Position numbers and translations under genes: made by a program. Positions 51,102 to 60,875 of a stretch of 64,000 nt of DNA are shown piece after piece. The notes beneath the pieces were generated by a model. It saw only the letters and a list, made by a program, of their open reading frames with translations, was not told where the DNA came from and did not search any database. This DNA is from Marinomonas agarivorans (GTDB taxonomy: Bacteria; Pseudomonadota; Gammaproteobacteria; Pseudomonadales; Marinomonadaceae): the NCBI GenBank assembly GCA_002173415.2, contig NHNK02000006.1, forward strand, positions 1 to 64,000. Reading direction: 5' to 3'. Within the stretch, counting starts at the first letter, position 1; every line of letters begins with the position of its first letter.

Positions 51102-52142
51102 TTAAGAGACAGTTTTGCTGGTTTCTGCTTGCTGCCAAAGGTCGGCACACAAGTTTGAAATGGGTTCAACCGCCCCATTTTTAAGCCAATTGGTTACCGC
51201 TTGAGCAACATCAGGGTAATGGCATTTCACTACTTTCCCTGTGTTGAGCCAGTCTGTTATGGCGGATGTTGAGAGTACATTGATGGCTTTCGCGTAGCTC
51301 AATGATTCAAGCGCTAAGGCATTAGAAAGTTGTTCTACCTGCCGTTTTAACGGTTTTACCATGATACGTTTGCCCATTTGCAACGACTCTGACACCAGTT
51401 CAAAACCAGCATTACACAACACAGATTCACTTTCTTGTAGATTGCTTTTGAAGCCATTTAAACTAAATGGGTGTACTGTGATATTGCCATACTCCCCTGG
51501 GGCAATGTCTTTGCAATGTAAATGAAACTGATAGTCTTTTATGGGGCTGAGTAGCGCCATAATTTTTTCGGTTTTTTCGAACGGCAAATAGACCAGCACC
51601 TTATTTTTTAAGGTCGCATTAACCCCTTGATCAACATGAATAATAGGCGGCAATATATCGCTACCAAAATGATGCCAATGTGCCCCAAGTTTGATTGGTG
51701 CAGGAGCAAAGCACTTCATAATTAAGCTGCCAATTGGGTCTTTTCTGTACCTAGGCACATCTTGTGCAAAAGCATATTGATGCCCAAGGCCGATACAGGG
51801 TTTCCCCTGACGTTTTGCCGCCCATGCCGTAATAGGCTCAAAGTCGGTCAATACTAAGTCATAGCCACTTAAATCCAGTTGCTTGATGGATGCAAACAAT
51901 TGGCGTATGGAGGCTTGCTGTAACGTCGCCATCAATTGCAAAGCGCCATCTTTTGTTACAAAGCTCAGCCCCTTCGCCACTTGGTAGTCACCAAAACACT
52001 CCATGTCAAAAAAATCTTTTTCATCTCGACCAGAGAAAAGGTACGTTACCTCGATTCCAGCGTCTTTTAATAGCGGCGCCATCGCTCTAGCACGGGTAAT
52101 ATGACCATTGCCTGTTGCTTGTACCCCATAAAAGATTTTCAT
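51102..52142 (-). CDS. MJ1255/VC2487-type glycosyltransferase
   Basis: This 346-residue protein resembles GT-B glycosyltransferases related to the MurG/UGT group. It has an N-terminal Gly-rich loop FYGVQATGNGHITRA (4-18) and a C-terminal donor-site region with CNAGFELVSESLQMGKRI (about 262-279). Its ATG shares one base with the stop of the PAP2 gene (TAATG), so the two are translationally coupled. An in-frame extension upstream lies within the PAP2 gene and is rejected. Acceptor and donor sugars are unknown. Coupling with a PAP2 phosphatase suggests lipid-linked sugar or glycolipid work. Confidence 0.85.
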   Translation of the reverse strand: MKIFYGVQATGNGHITRARAMAPLLKDAGIEVTYLFSGRDEKDFFDMECFGDYQVAKGLSFVTKDGALQLMATLQQASIRQLFASIKQLDLSGYDLVLTDFEPITAWAAKRQGKPCIGLGHQYAFAQDVPRYRKDPIGSLIMKCFAPAPIKLGAHWHHFGSDILPPIIHVDQGVNATLKNKVLVYLPFEKTEKIMALLSPIKDYQFHLHCKDIAPGEYGNITVHPFSLNGFKSNLQESESVLCNAGFELVSESLQMGKRIMVKPLKRQVEQLSNALALESLSYAKAINVLSTSAITDWLNTGKVVKCHYPDVAQAVTNWLKNGAVEPISNLCADLWQQAETSKTVS

Positions 52143-52657
52143 TAGGACAAAGCTCCGACTATGAGGATGGCACTCATGGTACCTAAAATGGCTCCCATGG
52201 CAGTATCCGTCGGAAAGTGTACGCCTAGGAAGACTCGTGATAAACCAACACACACAGCCCAACTGTACCAGAGCATATAAAACTCAGGCAGTAGCATGGT
52301 CAGAAAATACGCCACTAAAAACGCACCAGATGTATGACCAGAGGGAAACGAAAATTGATCTGAGGGTTGAATAAAACTACGGAAATTTTCTAGGGCAGCA
52401 GAAGGACGATTACGTTTAAAGCCCTTCTTCATAATAAAATATAAGATGCGCTCAAAACAGAATGCCACACCCAACATAGTCAGGACATCGGTTTTGCCAA
52501 TATAGTAAAGAAATAGTGCCAGAACAGCATACAAATGACCATCTGCACTATGGGAAATGAAGCGGCTTAATGATGTCATCAGGGCTCGATGTTTTCTTGC
52601 CATGCACCAGTAAAATGTCTGTACGTCTTTGTTGTGAATACTCTCTAATATATTCAT
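52142..52657 (-). CDS. PAP2-family membrane phosphatase
   Basis: This 171-residue protein has the full acid-phosphatase triad of PAP2: KRNRPSA (K-x6-RP type), FPSGHTSGAF and SRVFLGVHFPTD. Four to five hydrophobic segments surround these, so it lies in the inner membrane with the active site probably facing the periplasm. Such enzymes remove phosphate from lipids such as undecaprenyl pyrophosphate or phosphatidylglycerol phosphate. The ATG at 52657 has AGGA upstream; a start 27 codons earlier lacks one. It is co-translated with the glycosyltransferase. Confidence 0.88.
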   Translation of the reverse strand: MNILESIHNKDVQTFYWCMARKHRALMTSLSRFISHSADGHLYAVLALFLYYIGKTDVLTMLGVAFCFERILYFIMKKGFKRNRPSAALENFRSFIQPSDQFSFPSGHTSGAFLVAYFLTMLLPEFYMLWYSWAVCVGLSRVFLGVHFPTDTAMGAILGTMSAILIVGALS

Positions 52658-52945
52658 GACATATTCCTCGCTTTTATCTATCAGCCTAGTTGAGAAAAAT
52701 GTCAATTCGGTTGCCGTTATATGAATATTTAATGACAAAAGTTAAAACGCCTAACGAGTACAGCGAGTCTTGTATAAGGACTTAGACGCTATTAACACTG
52801 CTAATAATGCTGCAACAGACACCAACAAAGTGAAAATTGATTTGAAATATTCAAACATATGATCTATATATTTATATGTTTTTAAGAGCTAATACTCTTC
52901 TAAACTCAGCTACTTAAATAAAAACAAGAATGTTAGAGAGCCATT

Positions 52946-55372
52946 ATGATTAAGCAGATATTTCGCTGTGCAATTGTGTTGCCATTGAGTTTAACAACGG
53001 CTTACACAGTTGCAGACCCTCTTGTACCTGGACAAACACTACAGACCATACAAGCTACTCAAAGCGCATACGAGCAACAAGCGCGTGCCAAAATTACCCT
53101 CTTGCAGAATCAAGTCAAGGATGCCAAAGATAAAGGCTTTGATACCACTCGAGAAGAAACAACCCTCTGGTTTGCAAATGAATTTTTAAAATTTGCCAAT
53201 TGGGATGAAGCAAACCGCGACGCTGTTGCGTTTATGTTTGAGCAATACTACCCCTACCGAGAGAAAAAAGACCAACTCGCTGACGACCTTCCTGACTTTG
53301 AGCGTAAAAAGGTCATCGAGATTCTTGATGCGAGCATCGCCGAGCTTGCTCAAGTCATCAGCGGTAAAATAACCCGTCGCCCCGTTCCAAAAGTGGACTG
53401 GCAAAATATTACTGTGGCAGACAACATGCTATTGAGTAATGGTAAACCCATCTTCCTTTATGATTACTTCTCAAAATCGGTAGGACGCCCACTGACAGAT
53501 ACGGATGTATACAACGATCACTTAGGCGCCATTTATCACGGGGGGGAAAACCTTTACCCTGTTGATCATGACCGCGCCATAAACTCGTTTTTGTTGAACG
53601 AAGATGGCACATTTGATCAAAGTTTAATGAAAGAAGTCACGGAAATTGATAACAGTAATGTTGGCTTTTTAATTTATTGGAATATGGGGATTCCCGCTTG
53701 GGCAGAAGCATTAGAACCTGAAATTCGCAAGGGCCGTTCTCTCTTCACTGGGTACGATATTGATAACCCTCTTGCCAGAGACATTTGGGGCAAAATTGCC
53801 AAACACACAGGTGATCTGACCAAAGACAAAAAAGTTAGTCAATTAGGTTATATCTTGTCGAACGAGCCTCATTGGTACTCTGAGAAAGGCCATTGGAGTC
53901 ACAACTTTCAAGAAATGAACAACATCAGTTCTTATACCTTGAATGGCTTTCGGACTTGGTTACGTAACAAATACGACAACAATATCAGTGAACTAAACAG
54001 CAATTGGAATAGCAACTTTGCTAACTTTGATAGCGTTGCCTATGACGTTCCAAATGATCGTGGCACTCGTGGTCAACCTAGCTGGTATGACTGGTCACGT
54101 TACAATATGGACCGAGTAACAGATTGGTTTAGTTATTTGCAGGGAGAGCTACGCAAAGGCAATCCAGATGCAGACACCAGCGTCAAAATCATGCCAAACA
54201 CCTTTACAGAGAATGTTCGTTCTCACGGTATTGATGTCGAAGCGTTAACTGAGCTGACGTCCATGATAGGTGACGATGCCAAAACCCGTGAAACACGACA
54301 CCTAAACTACAAAAAGCCAGAAGCTTGGGAATCCCACTACAGTTGGTTCTGGGAAGAACTAAGCTTTAGCTATGACTTTATGGAGTCAGTGGCGCCGAAT
54401 AAGATTCATGTGAATTCTGAATCTCACTTCTTATCCGCCTCTTGGTGGCGTAAGTTGGATACCTCGGTGGATTATGTTCACAGCGTTTATTGGCTCGCTA
54501 CACTACAGGGTATGGACGCCAATATGGCTTGGTTTTGGGCGCGTGACCCAGACGGTTCCCCAGAAGATCGTCTTGAAGGTGATTTAGACTTTTTTGATCC
54601 TGCGCTTGCTGGTTCGTTTGCTGGGTCAGTAAACCAGCAGCCACATATCGCCAATGCCTACACGCAAGTAATGTATGATTTAAACAGTTTTGCTGAAGAA
54701 ATCATTGCGCTCCGTGAACAGCGTCGTCCAATACGTTTATTCCATTCTGAAACCTCAGCGATCAACAAACAATATCATATGAGCCAGCAGTTTAAGCTGT
54801 ATGAAAGCATGTTCTTCGATGGTTTCCCTGTCGGTTTTGCCACCGAAAATATCATCAAGAAACAGGATAATGCCAATTGGGATGCTGTAGTTGTGTACCG
54901 TACCGAATATGTTACCGCCGACGAGTTGCAGTCTCTGCAAAACTATCTCGATAATGGCGGCACTGTGATTGTTGATAACGATAAAAGTCTGCGCATGGAT
55001 GAGTACGGCAAACAGCACAGCAAACAACTCACACAAAGCAATGGCAAACTGCTTGTATTGGATACAGACAGTATCCCGCAAATCAGACAAGCTGCTTTGC
55101 AACAAGCCAAAGCTGGTTTACCTGATATCAACCTTGTTGAAAATAATGGTACTGATCACAAAGGCAGCACTTGGCGCGCCATCAAGCAAGCCGATGGCAG
55201 TTATTTAGTGGTTGTCTTGAACATTGGTAAAAACATGGCGCAATTGGACCTTAATATTAAAGGGAAAACGCCTGCCAAGGTGACAAACTTATTCACTGGC
55301 AACAGCATGAGCAATAAGTTTGATCTGAAACCGAAAGGTGTGGCGTTATTAAAAGTAAACGCCAAAATGTAA
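52946..55372 (+). CDS. secreted GH-A clan glycoside hydrolase (GH42/GH50-like)
   Basis: This 808-residue exported protein has a signal peptide (about 1-23, ending TVA). A helical stretch of about 130 residues follows, then a TIM-barrel region (about 150-570) with a likely acid/base Glu in GYILSNEPHWY and a candidate nucleophile in KIHVNSESHFL. A region at about 600-710 with TADELQSLQNYLDNGGTVIV resembles the trimerisation domain of GH42 beta-galactosidases, and a small beta domain ends the protein. The substrate may be a marine galactan such as agar, or another beta-galactoside; I cannot decide. It is a single gene, convergent with pldA. Confidence 0.75.
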   Translation: MIKQIFRCAIVLPLSLTTAYTVADPLVPGQTLQTIQATQSAYEQQARAKITLLQNQVKDAKDKGFDTTREETTLWFANEFLKFANWDEANRDAVAFMFEQYYPYREKKDQLADDLPDFERKKVIEILDASIAELAQVISGKITRRPVPKVDWQNITVADNMLLSNGKPIFLYDYFSKSVGRPLTDTDVYNDHLGAIYHGGENLYPVDHDRAINSFLLNEDGTFDQSLMKEVTEIDNSNVGFLIYWNMGIPAWAEALEPEIRKGRSLFTGYDIDNPLARDIWGKIAKHTGDLTKDKKVSQLGYILSNEPHWYSEKGHWSHNFQEMNNISSYTLNGFRTWLRNKYDNNISELNSNWNSNFANFDSVAYDVPNDRGTRGQPSWYDWSRYNMDRVTDWFSYLQGELRKGNPDADTSVKIMPNTFTENVRSHGIDVEALTELTSMIGDDAKTRETRHLNYKKPEAWESHYSWFWEELSFSYDFMESVAPNKIHVNSESHFLSASWWRKLDTSVDYVHSVYWLATLQGMDANMAWFWARDPDGSPEDRLEGDLDFFDPALAGSFAGSVNQQPHIANAYTQVMYDLNSFAEEIIALREQRRPIRLFHSETSAINKQYHMSQQFKLYESMFFDGFPVGFATENIIKKQDNANWDAVVVYRTEYVTADELQSLQNYLDNGGTVIVDNDKSLRMDEYGKQHSKQLTQSNGKLLVLDTDSIPQIRQAALQQAKAGLPDINLVENNGTDHKGSTWRAIKQADGSYLVVVLNIGKNMAQLDLNIKGKTPAKVTNLFTGNSMSNKFDLKPKGVALLKVNAKM

Positions 55373-55387
55373 AACGAAAACCAACCA

Positions 55388-55423
55388 CCCTATTCCTGCA
55401 TCTTGATTGGTGTGGGAATAGGG
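55388..55423. terminator. possible terminator between the glycosidase and pldA
   Basis: The arms CCCTATTCC and GGAATAGGG (9 bp) pair across an 18-base loop between two convergent genes. No T-run follows, so the call is weak. Confidence 0.4.
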
Positions 55424-55456
55424 TTCCATCGAGACAAGTGTGAAAAGTGCTCAATA

Positions 55457-56410
55457 CTACAACCAACTTGTTAGCTGAATGCCTGCACTCAAACTTTGAA
55501 TGCGTTCGTCATATTCAATTAAAGATTGTCCATACCCATTAAAATATTGAATGTAACCACGTGACTTACCAATAAGTGGGAAACTCACACCAACTTGTAC
55601 AGCTCCTTTGTTTTTTGCACGGTTTCCTGCACGTAAATTGTTACGCAGCATAAATTCGATTTGATATTGATTAAGGGTATGTAAGAACTGAAGTTCTGCA
55701 TAGCCGTAGTAGCGCTCAATATTCGGATTGTTATCTAGCTCATCGTCTTCAGGTAAACGATACCAAGGTTTAACGATCATAACGGTGTTGCCTGATTCAT
55801 AAAACAACTCCGCAAATAAACGGTTCCAAGAGCGGGAAGTATCGCCGCCACGCCCATTTGATTGATGATTAAAACCAAGGGTTAAATAATCCGGCTTAAG
55901 TGGATTATCACTGTCCGATAGGTCTATACCTAAGAATACTTCAGGCTCGTAGTTCGTTTCCCGAAACGGCGACGAGTTGTCTGTATTGTAAGATTGCCAA
56001 AGCGATTTTTGAGTGTAAGCTGCCCACAGTCGGGTATGTTCACCAAAAAGACCATCAACCAAGGTTACTTTGGCACTAAATTGAAACACAAACTCAACTT
56101 TATCTGCCGTTGCATTTTCTGGCAAAAAGTTGTCATCGTTGATATCGGTTTGATAATGAAAGGGGAAAAAGTAATTTGGTTTATGGGGCGTTAAAGCAAA
56201 GGCATTTGCTAAATTACTATTTTCCTGCGCTAGGCGCTGGGCAATACGACTTGTTATTATTTTATTGTCTGACGTCTTGCTTTCAGGAACATTACCGTCT
56301 AGAACACTATCGTCTAGAAAGCCGCCTTCTGAAATCAAATTTGATGGGGTAGTCGCATGTAATAAAGAGCTGCATAGTAAGAAAATAATACCAAATAAAG
56401 ATAAGTTCAT
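55457..56410 (-). CDS. pldA: outer membrane phospholipase A
   Basis: PldA (OMPLA) is a 12-strand outer-membrane barrel that removes phospholipids misplaced into the outer leaflet. Catalytic His and Ser lie in GFNHQSNGRGGDTSRSWNR, and the strand PNYFFPFHYQTD is typical. I start at the ATG that opens the signal peptide (MNLSLFGIIFLLCSSLLHA), giving 317 residues (E. coli 289). An ATG 19 codons earlier would bury the signal. The mature N-terminus has a degenerate 15-bp duplication (LDDSV-LDGNV). The ribosome-binding site is weak for both starts. Confidence 0.93.
   Translation of the reverse strand: MNLSLFGIIFLLCSSLLHATTPSNLISEGGFLDDSVLDGNVPESKTSDNKIITSRIAQRLAQENSNLANAFALTPHKPNYFFPFHYQTDINDDNFLPENATADKVEFVFQFSAKVTLVDGLFGEHTRLWAAYTQKSLWQSYNTDNSSPFRETNYEPEVFLGIDLSDSDNPLKPDYLTLGFNHQSNGRGGDTSRSWNRLFAELFYESGNTVMIVKPWYRLPEDDELDNNPNIERYYGYAELQFLHTLNQYQIEFMLRNNLRAGNRAKNKGAVQVGVSFPLIGKSRGYIQYFNGYGQSLIEYDERIQSLSAGIQLTSWL
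56288..56317. repeat. 15-bp imperfect tandem duplication inside pldA
   Basis: Two in-frame 15-bp copies ending in CGTCTAG lie at 56288-56302 and 56303-56317 and match at 12 of 15 positions. They encode LDDSV and LDGNV near the mature N-terminus of PldA. Confidence 0.75.
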
Positions 56411-56571
56411 AGTGGGTCTAATTAGTGATAGCCGAAAGTCTGCTTTTTGATCATTTGTAAAAAACATTACATAAATAAGGTTTACTCACTGTTAAGGCTT
56501 TTATATAACTAGATAAGCCAATAATAAGTATATGGTTATATAATGCCTGCGAGAGACTATCCTACCTTATC

Positions 56572-58305
56572 ATGAATACGCAAACCTCAGACTGTAAAGT
56601 ACTTGTTATTGAGAGTAACAATACCCATTATCGAGCCATACGCCGAGTGTTAGAGGTCAGTAACATATCATTTGCTCATGACAGAATTAAGTCATTAGAA
56701 GAAGCGCGGCATCACTTAAAACACCATGTATATCACGTCATTCTATTGAGCATGTATTTACCTGATGCGAATGCCGTCGAAGCCTTGCCCATTCTTTCTT
56801 CTTTACTCAAAAAGCAGCCTATTCTTGTAGTGTCTCATGATAGTGATATGTCATTAGCTGCCTTGCAGGCTGGGGCGTTTGATATCATTCCCTCGCAAAG
56901 TTTTAATAACATTCCATTAATTAGTCGAATCCTGTTAAGTGCCCATGAACGCTCGCAACAACTTCATCAGCGTGCTTTTATCGATCAGGAAAATTACCTT
57001 GCCTATTATGATCAAGTCACTTCGTTACCCAATCGGGCTCTCTTCTTCGATCGTTTGAATCAGGCTCTTGATCAGGCAAAGCGTCATGAACAACAGTTTT
57101 TTATTTTTTATGTGCGTCTATCCTTTAATTTACAAGCCAACAGCACCTCGAATGATAATAAAGATATCATTGCTTCTTCTGGTAATCGACTATTAGCAGA
57201 GGTAAGGAGCAGCGATACCGTTGCCCATGTGAATTACTCTGAGTTTGCCATATTGTTGCAACGCAGTAATAGTTTAGGAGCTATGGAAAAGCTGGCGACA
57301 AAAATGATAAACAGCATCAATCAACCCATCCAAATAGGGCAACATGCCCACCCTATTTCTTCCAATATTGGTATCGTCAACTACCCTACCCACGGCAGCA
57401 ATGCTGAAGAATTAGTGAAAAACGCAGAGTTGGCCATGCACAATGCCCGCTTGCATGGTCCCAATCAAATTCAAATGTATGCCGACGATTTGCTAACTCG
57501 ACAAGCGGAAATACTCAACCTAACCGCTGTTTTAAATCAGGCACTGAAAAATCCAGATGAACACTTTCAGCTCTATTATCAGCCAAGGGTAGATTTATCG
57601 TCGGGGAATATTCGCACAGTCGAAGCACTGATTCGCTGGCGTCATCCAAATTTAGGCAATATCCCCCCAGAACAGTTTATCCCCTTGGCAGAAGAGGCAG
57701 GCTTAATCGAGCAAGTTGATCAATGGGTTATAGAGCAGGCATGCCAACAATTAACACGCTGGCATACCATACAAAGTGATCTCAAAATTGCTATTAATGT
57801 GTCGCATCATTCACTTAAACAGGCTAATTTCGTTGATACGGTTATAGTCCCTTTATTAAGCCGTTATCAGATTAACGGTAACAGTATAAGCATCGAAGTT
57901 TCGGATAGTGTTTTAGCTACCGGCTCCAGTTATGCATGGCAATCCTTTACTAAATTAGCAGAGCTTGGAGTTGCTATCACTCTTGATGATTTTGGTAAGC
58001 ATTTAATTTCTTTACGAAAACTAAGCGCATCACCGGTTGAAGCAGTCAGTATTGATACCAGTTTCTTGTGTGATGCATACAGCACTAAAACTGATCAAGC
58101 ACTTTTAAAAGCTATTATTGACTTAGGTAAAAATTTGCAGATAAAGGTGATTGCTAAATCCGTTGAAACAAAAAACCAATTGGATTACTTAACCAGTTTG
58201 CAATGCGATGAAGGACAAGGCTTTTATTGGTTCAAGCCTGCGCGTCGTTGGATGCCACAACCACATAGAAGAAAAGCCATGACTCTTGGCAAATCCTCAG
58301 GCTAA
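56572..58305 (+). CDS. degenerate REC-GGDEF-EAL protein
   Basis: This 577-residue cytoplasmic protein has a receiver domain (about 8-125), a GGDEF-like domain (about 150-300) and an EAL domain (about 315-570). All three look impaired. The REC phospho-acceptor Asp is Ser (HVILLSMYLPD) and its Lys is missing. The GGDEF motif reads VNYSEF. The EAL domain keeps VEALIRW, INVS and LDDFG, but the catalytic Lys of the usual KID motif is Ser (VSIDTSF), and the loop after DDFG lacks TGYSS. It may bind c-di-GMP or signal by contact rather than make or break it. No ribosome-binding site is visible. Confidence 0.88.
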   Translation: MNTQTSDCKVLVIESNNTHYRAIRRVLEVSNISFAHDRIKSLEEARHHLKHHVYHVILLSMYLPDANAVEALPILSSLLKKQPILVVSHDSDMSLAALQAGAFDIIPSQSFNNIPLISRILLSAHERSQQLHQRAFIDQENYLAYYDQVTSLPNRALFFDRLNQALDQAKRHEQQFFIFYVRLSFNLQANSTSNDNKDIIASSGNRLLAEVRSSDTVAHVNYSEFAILLQRSNSLGAMEKLATKMINSINQPIQIGQHAHPISSNIGIVNYPTHGSNAEELVKNAELAMHNARLHGPNQIQMYADDLLTRQAEILNLTAVLNQALKNPDEHFQLYYQPRVDLSSGNIRTVEALIRWRHPNLGNIPPEQFIPLAEEAGLIEQVDQWVIEQACQQLTRWHTIQSDLKIAINVSHHSLKQANFVDTVIVPLLSRYQINGNSISIEVSDSVLATGSSYAWQSFTKLAELGVAITLDDFGKHLISLRKLSASPVEAVSIDTSFLCDAYSTKTDQALLKAIIDLGKNLQIKVIAKSVETKNQLDYLTSLQCDEGQGFYWFKPARRWMPQPHRRKAMTLGKSSG

Positions 58306-58319
58306 CCATCTGATTGTAC

Positions 58320-60710
58320 CTAATGATGTAAATGTTCACGAACAAAGCGTTCGGGGGCTGTAGGTTTACCAAATAAATAACCCTGATAAATCTTGCAACC
58401 CATTTCTTGCAATCGAACCAGCAACTCTCTACTTTCTACGCCTTCGGCAATCACTTCAATACTAAGGGCGCCAGCTAAGGCAATTACGGCACTGACAATT
58501 GCTGCGTCATCCATATCCACCAGCAAATCACGTACAAAAGCTTGATCAATCTTTAAACGAGAAATTGGCAAATTTTTCAAGTAACGCAGTGAGGAATACC
58601 CTGTACCAAAATCATCAATGGAGAGATGGATACCTAAAGAACGAATATGTTCCATTTTCTCTTTACTGCTTTTTAAATCATTTAACAGTGTGTTTTCGGT
58701 TAACTCAAAATCAACCAAATCCGCCGGTATGCTGTACTTTTTCAGTAGTCTTTCAACAATGTGAATAAATTCAGGGTGCTGAAACTGTAAAGGGCTCACA
58801 TTGATGGATAATGTCCAGTCAGTGCGCCAAAGGCCTACATCAATCCATTGTTTTAATTGATCAAAAGCGGATTCAATTACCCATTCGCCTAAAGTAATAA
58901 TGACGCCAAGTTCTTCCGCTAAAGGGATAAATTTGTTGGGCGGGATAAAGCCTTGATCGCCATCTCGCCAACGAATTAACGCTTCTGCGCCAATTAATTC
59001 ACCATCAAAACGGTTTTGTGGTTGATAGTAAAGCTCGAACTCTTGATGCAATAAGGCTCTGTGCAAGCCTTTTTCCAAGGCCAACCTATCATCAATAACC
59101 GCTTGCATTTCAGGTTCATAAAAACGATATGTGTGCCGCCCTGCATCTTTGGCATTGTATAAAGCCGTATCGGCTTGTTTGAGTAAAATACCAACTTGTT
59201 CTTCTTGACCGGTAAAAAAAGTAATACCAATACTGACGGATAAATGCAGTTCATGGGGACCAACATGATGAGTTTTATTACAGAGATCCACAACTTGCTT
59301 TGCAAAGCCAGCAACTTGTGTTTTGGATTTTTCGTCATCGCCTTCCAAGTAAGGAATCAGAAAAACAAACTCATCACCACCTAAACGCCCAACGGTAATA
59401 TCACCGAGTGCTAATTGATCAAAACTTTTTGCAACCACCTGTAATAATTGATCACCAACATCGTGCCCTAATGAGTCATTAATGTTTTTAAAGCGATCTA
59501 GGTCTAACAATAGTAGGGCACCTTTGATGTTGTCTCGACGACAAGAGAGCACTGCCTCTCTTAGTTTCTCCATAATTAGGTGTCGATTGGGGAGATTAGT
59601 TAAGCCATCGTAATAGGCAAGCTGATGTATTTCATCTTCTGCTTTTTTTCTCGATGAGATATCACGGGCTAATATAAGAACCTCTGCCTCTTCATGTAAG
59701 ACGTATTTGATTAAACGAATTTCAATAGGAATAATCTCACCAGATAAAGACTGATATTGGGTTTCAACGGTTCTAGGCACATCCAAAGGCTGTTGAATGA
59801 GTATCTGATAGAAACGATGCCATGTGCCATTGGCGTGCAAGTCACGCAAATTCATGCTTTCAAGTTTCCTTCGATCGATACCAATGATTCTGCCTGCTTC
59901 TTTATTTGCTAAGGCAATTTGACCATCCACATCGGCAATATAAATCGCATCACCAGCCTGAGAAATGATCGCTTTTGAATAAGTATCGCTGCGTTCAAGC
60001 GCTTTTGAGGCCTCAGATAATTTCTGCCAAAGTTGACTAAACGTATCACTTAACGCGCCCAATTCATTATGGGCGAAATAGGCATCGTCTAATTTAGGCA
60101 GCGGTTTAGAAATGTCGTCACCGTGTTTTCTCAAAACCTTCGTTAGTCGATTTAAGGGGTTCATAACAAACACAAATAGTAGAAAACAGATCACCATCGT
60201 TAGTAATAAGTTTTCCAGCAACAAGGCGACAAATTCGTCTAATTGCTTATCAATAAAGTTCTTACCAAACACATCATGATCAACCCAAATGCTCAATTTA
60301 CCCACAAACTTATCTTCTGGTTCGTAGTACAGTGATCTTGTGTAATGACCGACTTCAGGAAAAATTAACTGGGATATCCAACTATAGAGCCGATCTCGTA
60401 TATCAAAATTCTGTTTTGATGCCAGCATATCACCATCATGATAAGCGAGCTCAGCCCGATAAATTAGGGGTTGGTTAAGCAATTCGCTGACGATTCTCTC
60501 GGCAAATATATCGTCTCGATTAAATGCTGCGTATTCGGATGATACTTCTACTAGGGATAGCAATCGCTCATATTCTTTAGCCACGGATACACGAGTCTCT
60601 TGTGCTGCTTCAGAAAATGTTAATGAGCTAATCCCCATACTTAGAAGGACCGCAATTAATACTGATAAAAACGCCTGCTTTAAAATAAGTGGTCGGGTTA
60701 TTGGCTGCAT
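58320..60710 (-). CDS. membrane PAS-GGDEF-EAL c-di-GMP enzyme
   Basis: This 796-residue protein has a membrane segment (about 10-30), a periplasmic sensor region (about 35-155), a second segment (about 160-180), a HAMP-like linker, a PAS domain (about 240-355), a GGDEF domain (about 365-525) and an EAL domain (about 535-796). The catalytic motifs look intact: GRLGGDEFVFLI for synthesis; GAEALIRW, DFELTEN, IDDFGTGYSSL, LKIDQAF and IAEGVES for breakdown. The inhibitory RxxD site before GGDEF is missing. The net direction (making or breaking c-di-GMP) cannot be told. It is convergent with the degenerate gene (14-base gap). Confidence 0.93.
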   Translation of the reverse strand: MQPITRPLILKQAFLSVLIAVLLSMGISSLTFSEAAQETRVSVAKEYERLLSLVEVSSEYAAFNRDDIFAERIVSELLNQPLIYRAELAYHDGDMLASKQNFDIRDRLYSWISQLIFPEVGHYTRSLYYEPEDKFVGKLSIWVDHDVFGKNFIDKQLDEFVALLLENLLLTMVICFLLFVFVMNPLNRLTKVLRKHGDDISKPLPKLDDAYFAHNELGALSDTFSQLWQKLSEASKALERSDTYSKAIISQAGDAIYIADVDGQIALANKEAGRIIGIDRRKLESMNLRDLHANGTWHRFYQILIQQPLDVPRTVETQYQSLSGEIIPIEIRLIKYVLHEEAEVLILARDISSRKKAEDEIHQLAYYDGLTNLPNRHLIMEKLREAVLSCRRDNIKGALLLLDLDRFKNINDSLGHDVGDQLLQVVAKSFDQLALGDITVGRLGGDEFVFLIPYLEGDDEKSKTQVAGFAKQVVDLCNKTHHVGPHELHLSVSIGITFFTGQEEQVGILLKQADTALYNAKDAGRHTYRFYEPEMQAVIDDRLALEKGLHRALLHQEFELYYQPQNRFDGELIGAEALIRWRDGDQGFIPPNKFIPLAEELGVIITLGEWVIESAFDQLKQWIDVGLWRTDWTLSINVSPLQFQHPEFIHIVERLLKKYSIPADLVDFELTENTLLNDLKSSKEKMEHIRSLGIHLSIDDFGTGYSSLRYLKNLPISRLKIDQAFVRDLLVDMDDAAIVSAVIALAGALSIEVIAEGVESRELLVRLQEMGCKIYQGYLFGKPTAPERFVREHLHH

Positions 60711-60875
60711 TAAAAAGTATTCCTGTTTCTACAAACTCCCTGACTTTTTCTATAGCGAGGTAGAAGACCGATATAGAAAGTCGAGATATAAAGCACTCAT
60801 ACTTAGCTTAGTGCATTACGTTAAAAAAGGTATATTCTTCACCAATAACACGAATGTTTTTTCCATTCAGCCTGT

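Noticed and set aside
51102-52262. Longer glycosyltransferase frame starting at 52262
   Set aside because: The first 40 codons lie inside the PAP2 gene and show no family similarity. The coupled ATG at 52142 begins the conserved FYGVQATGNGH.
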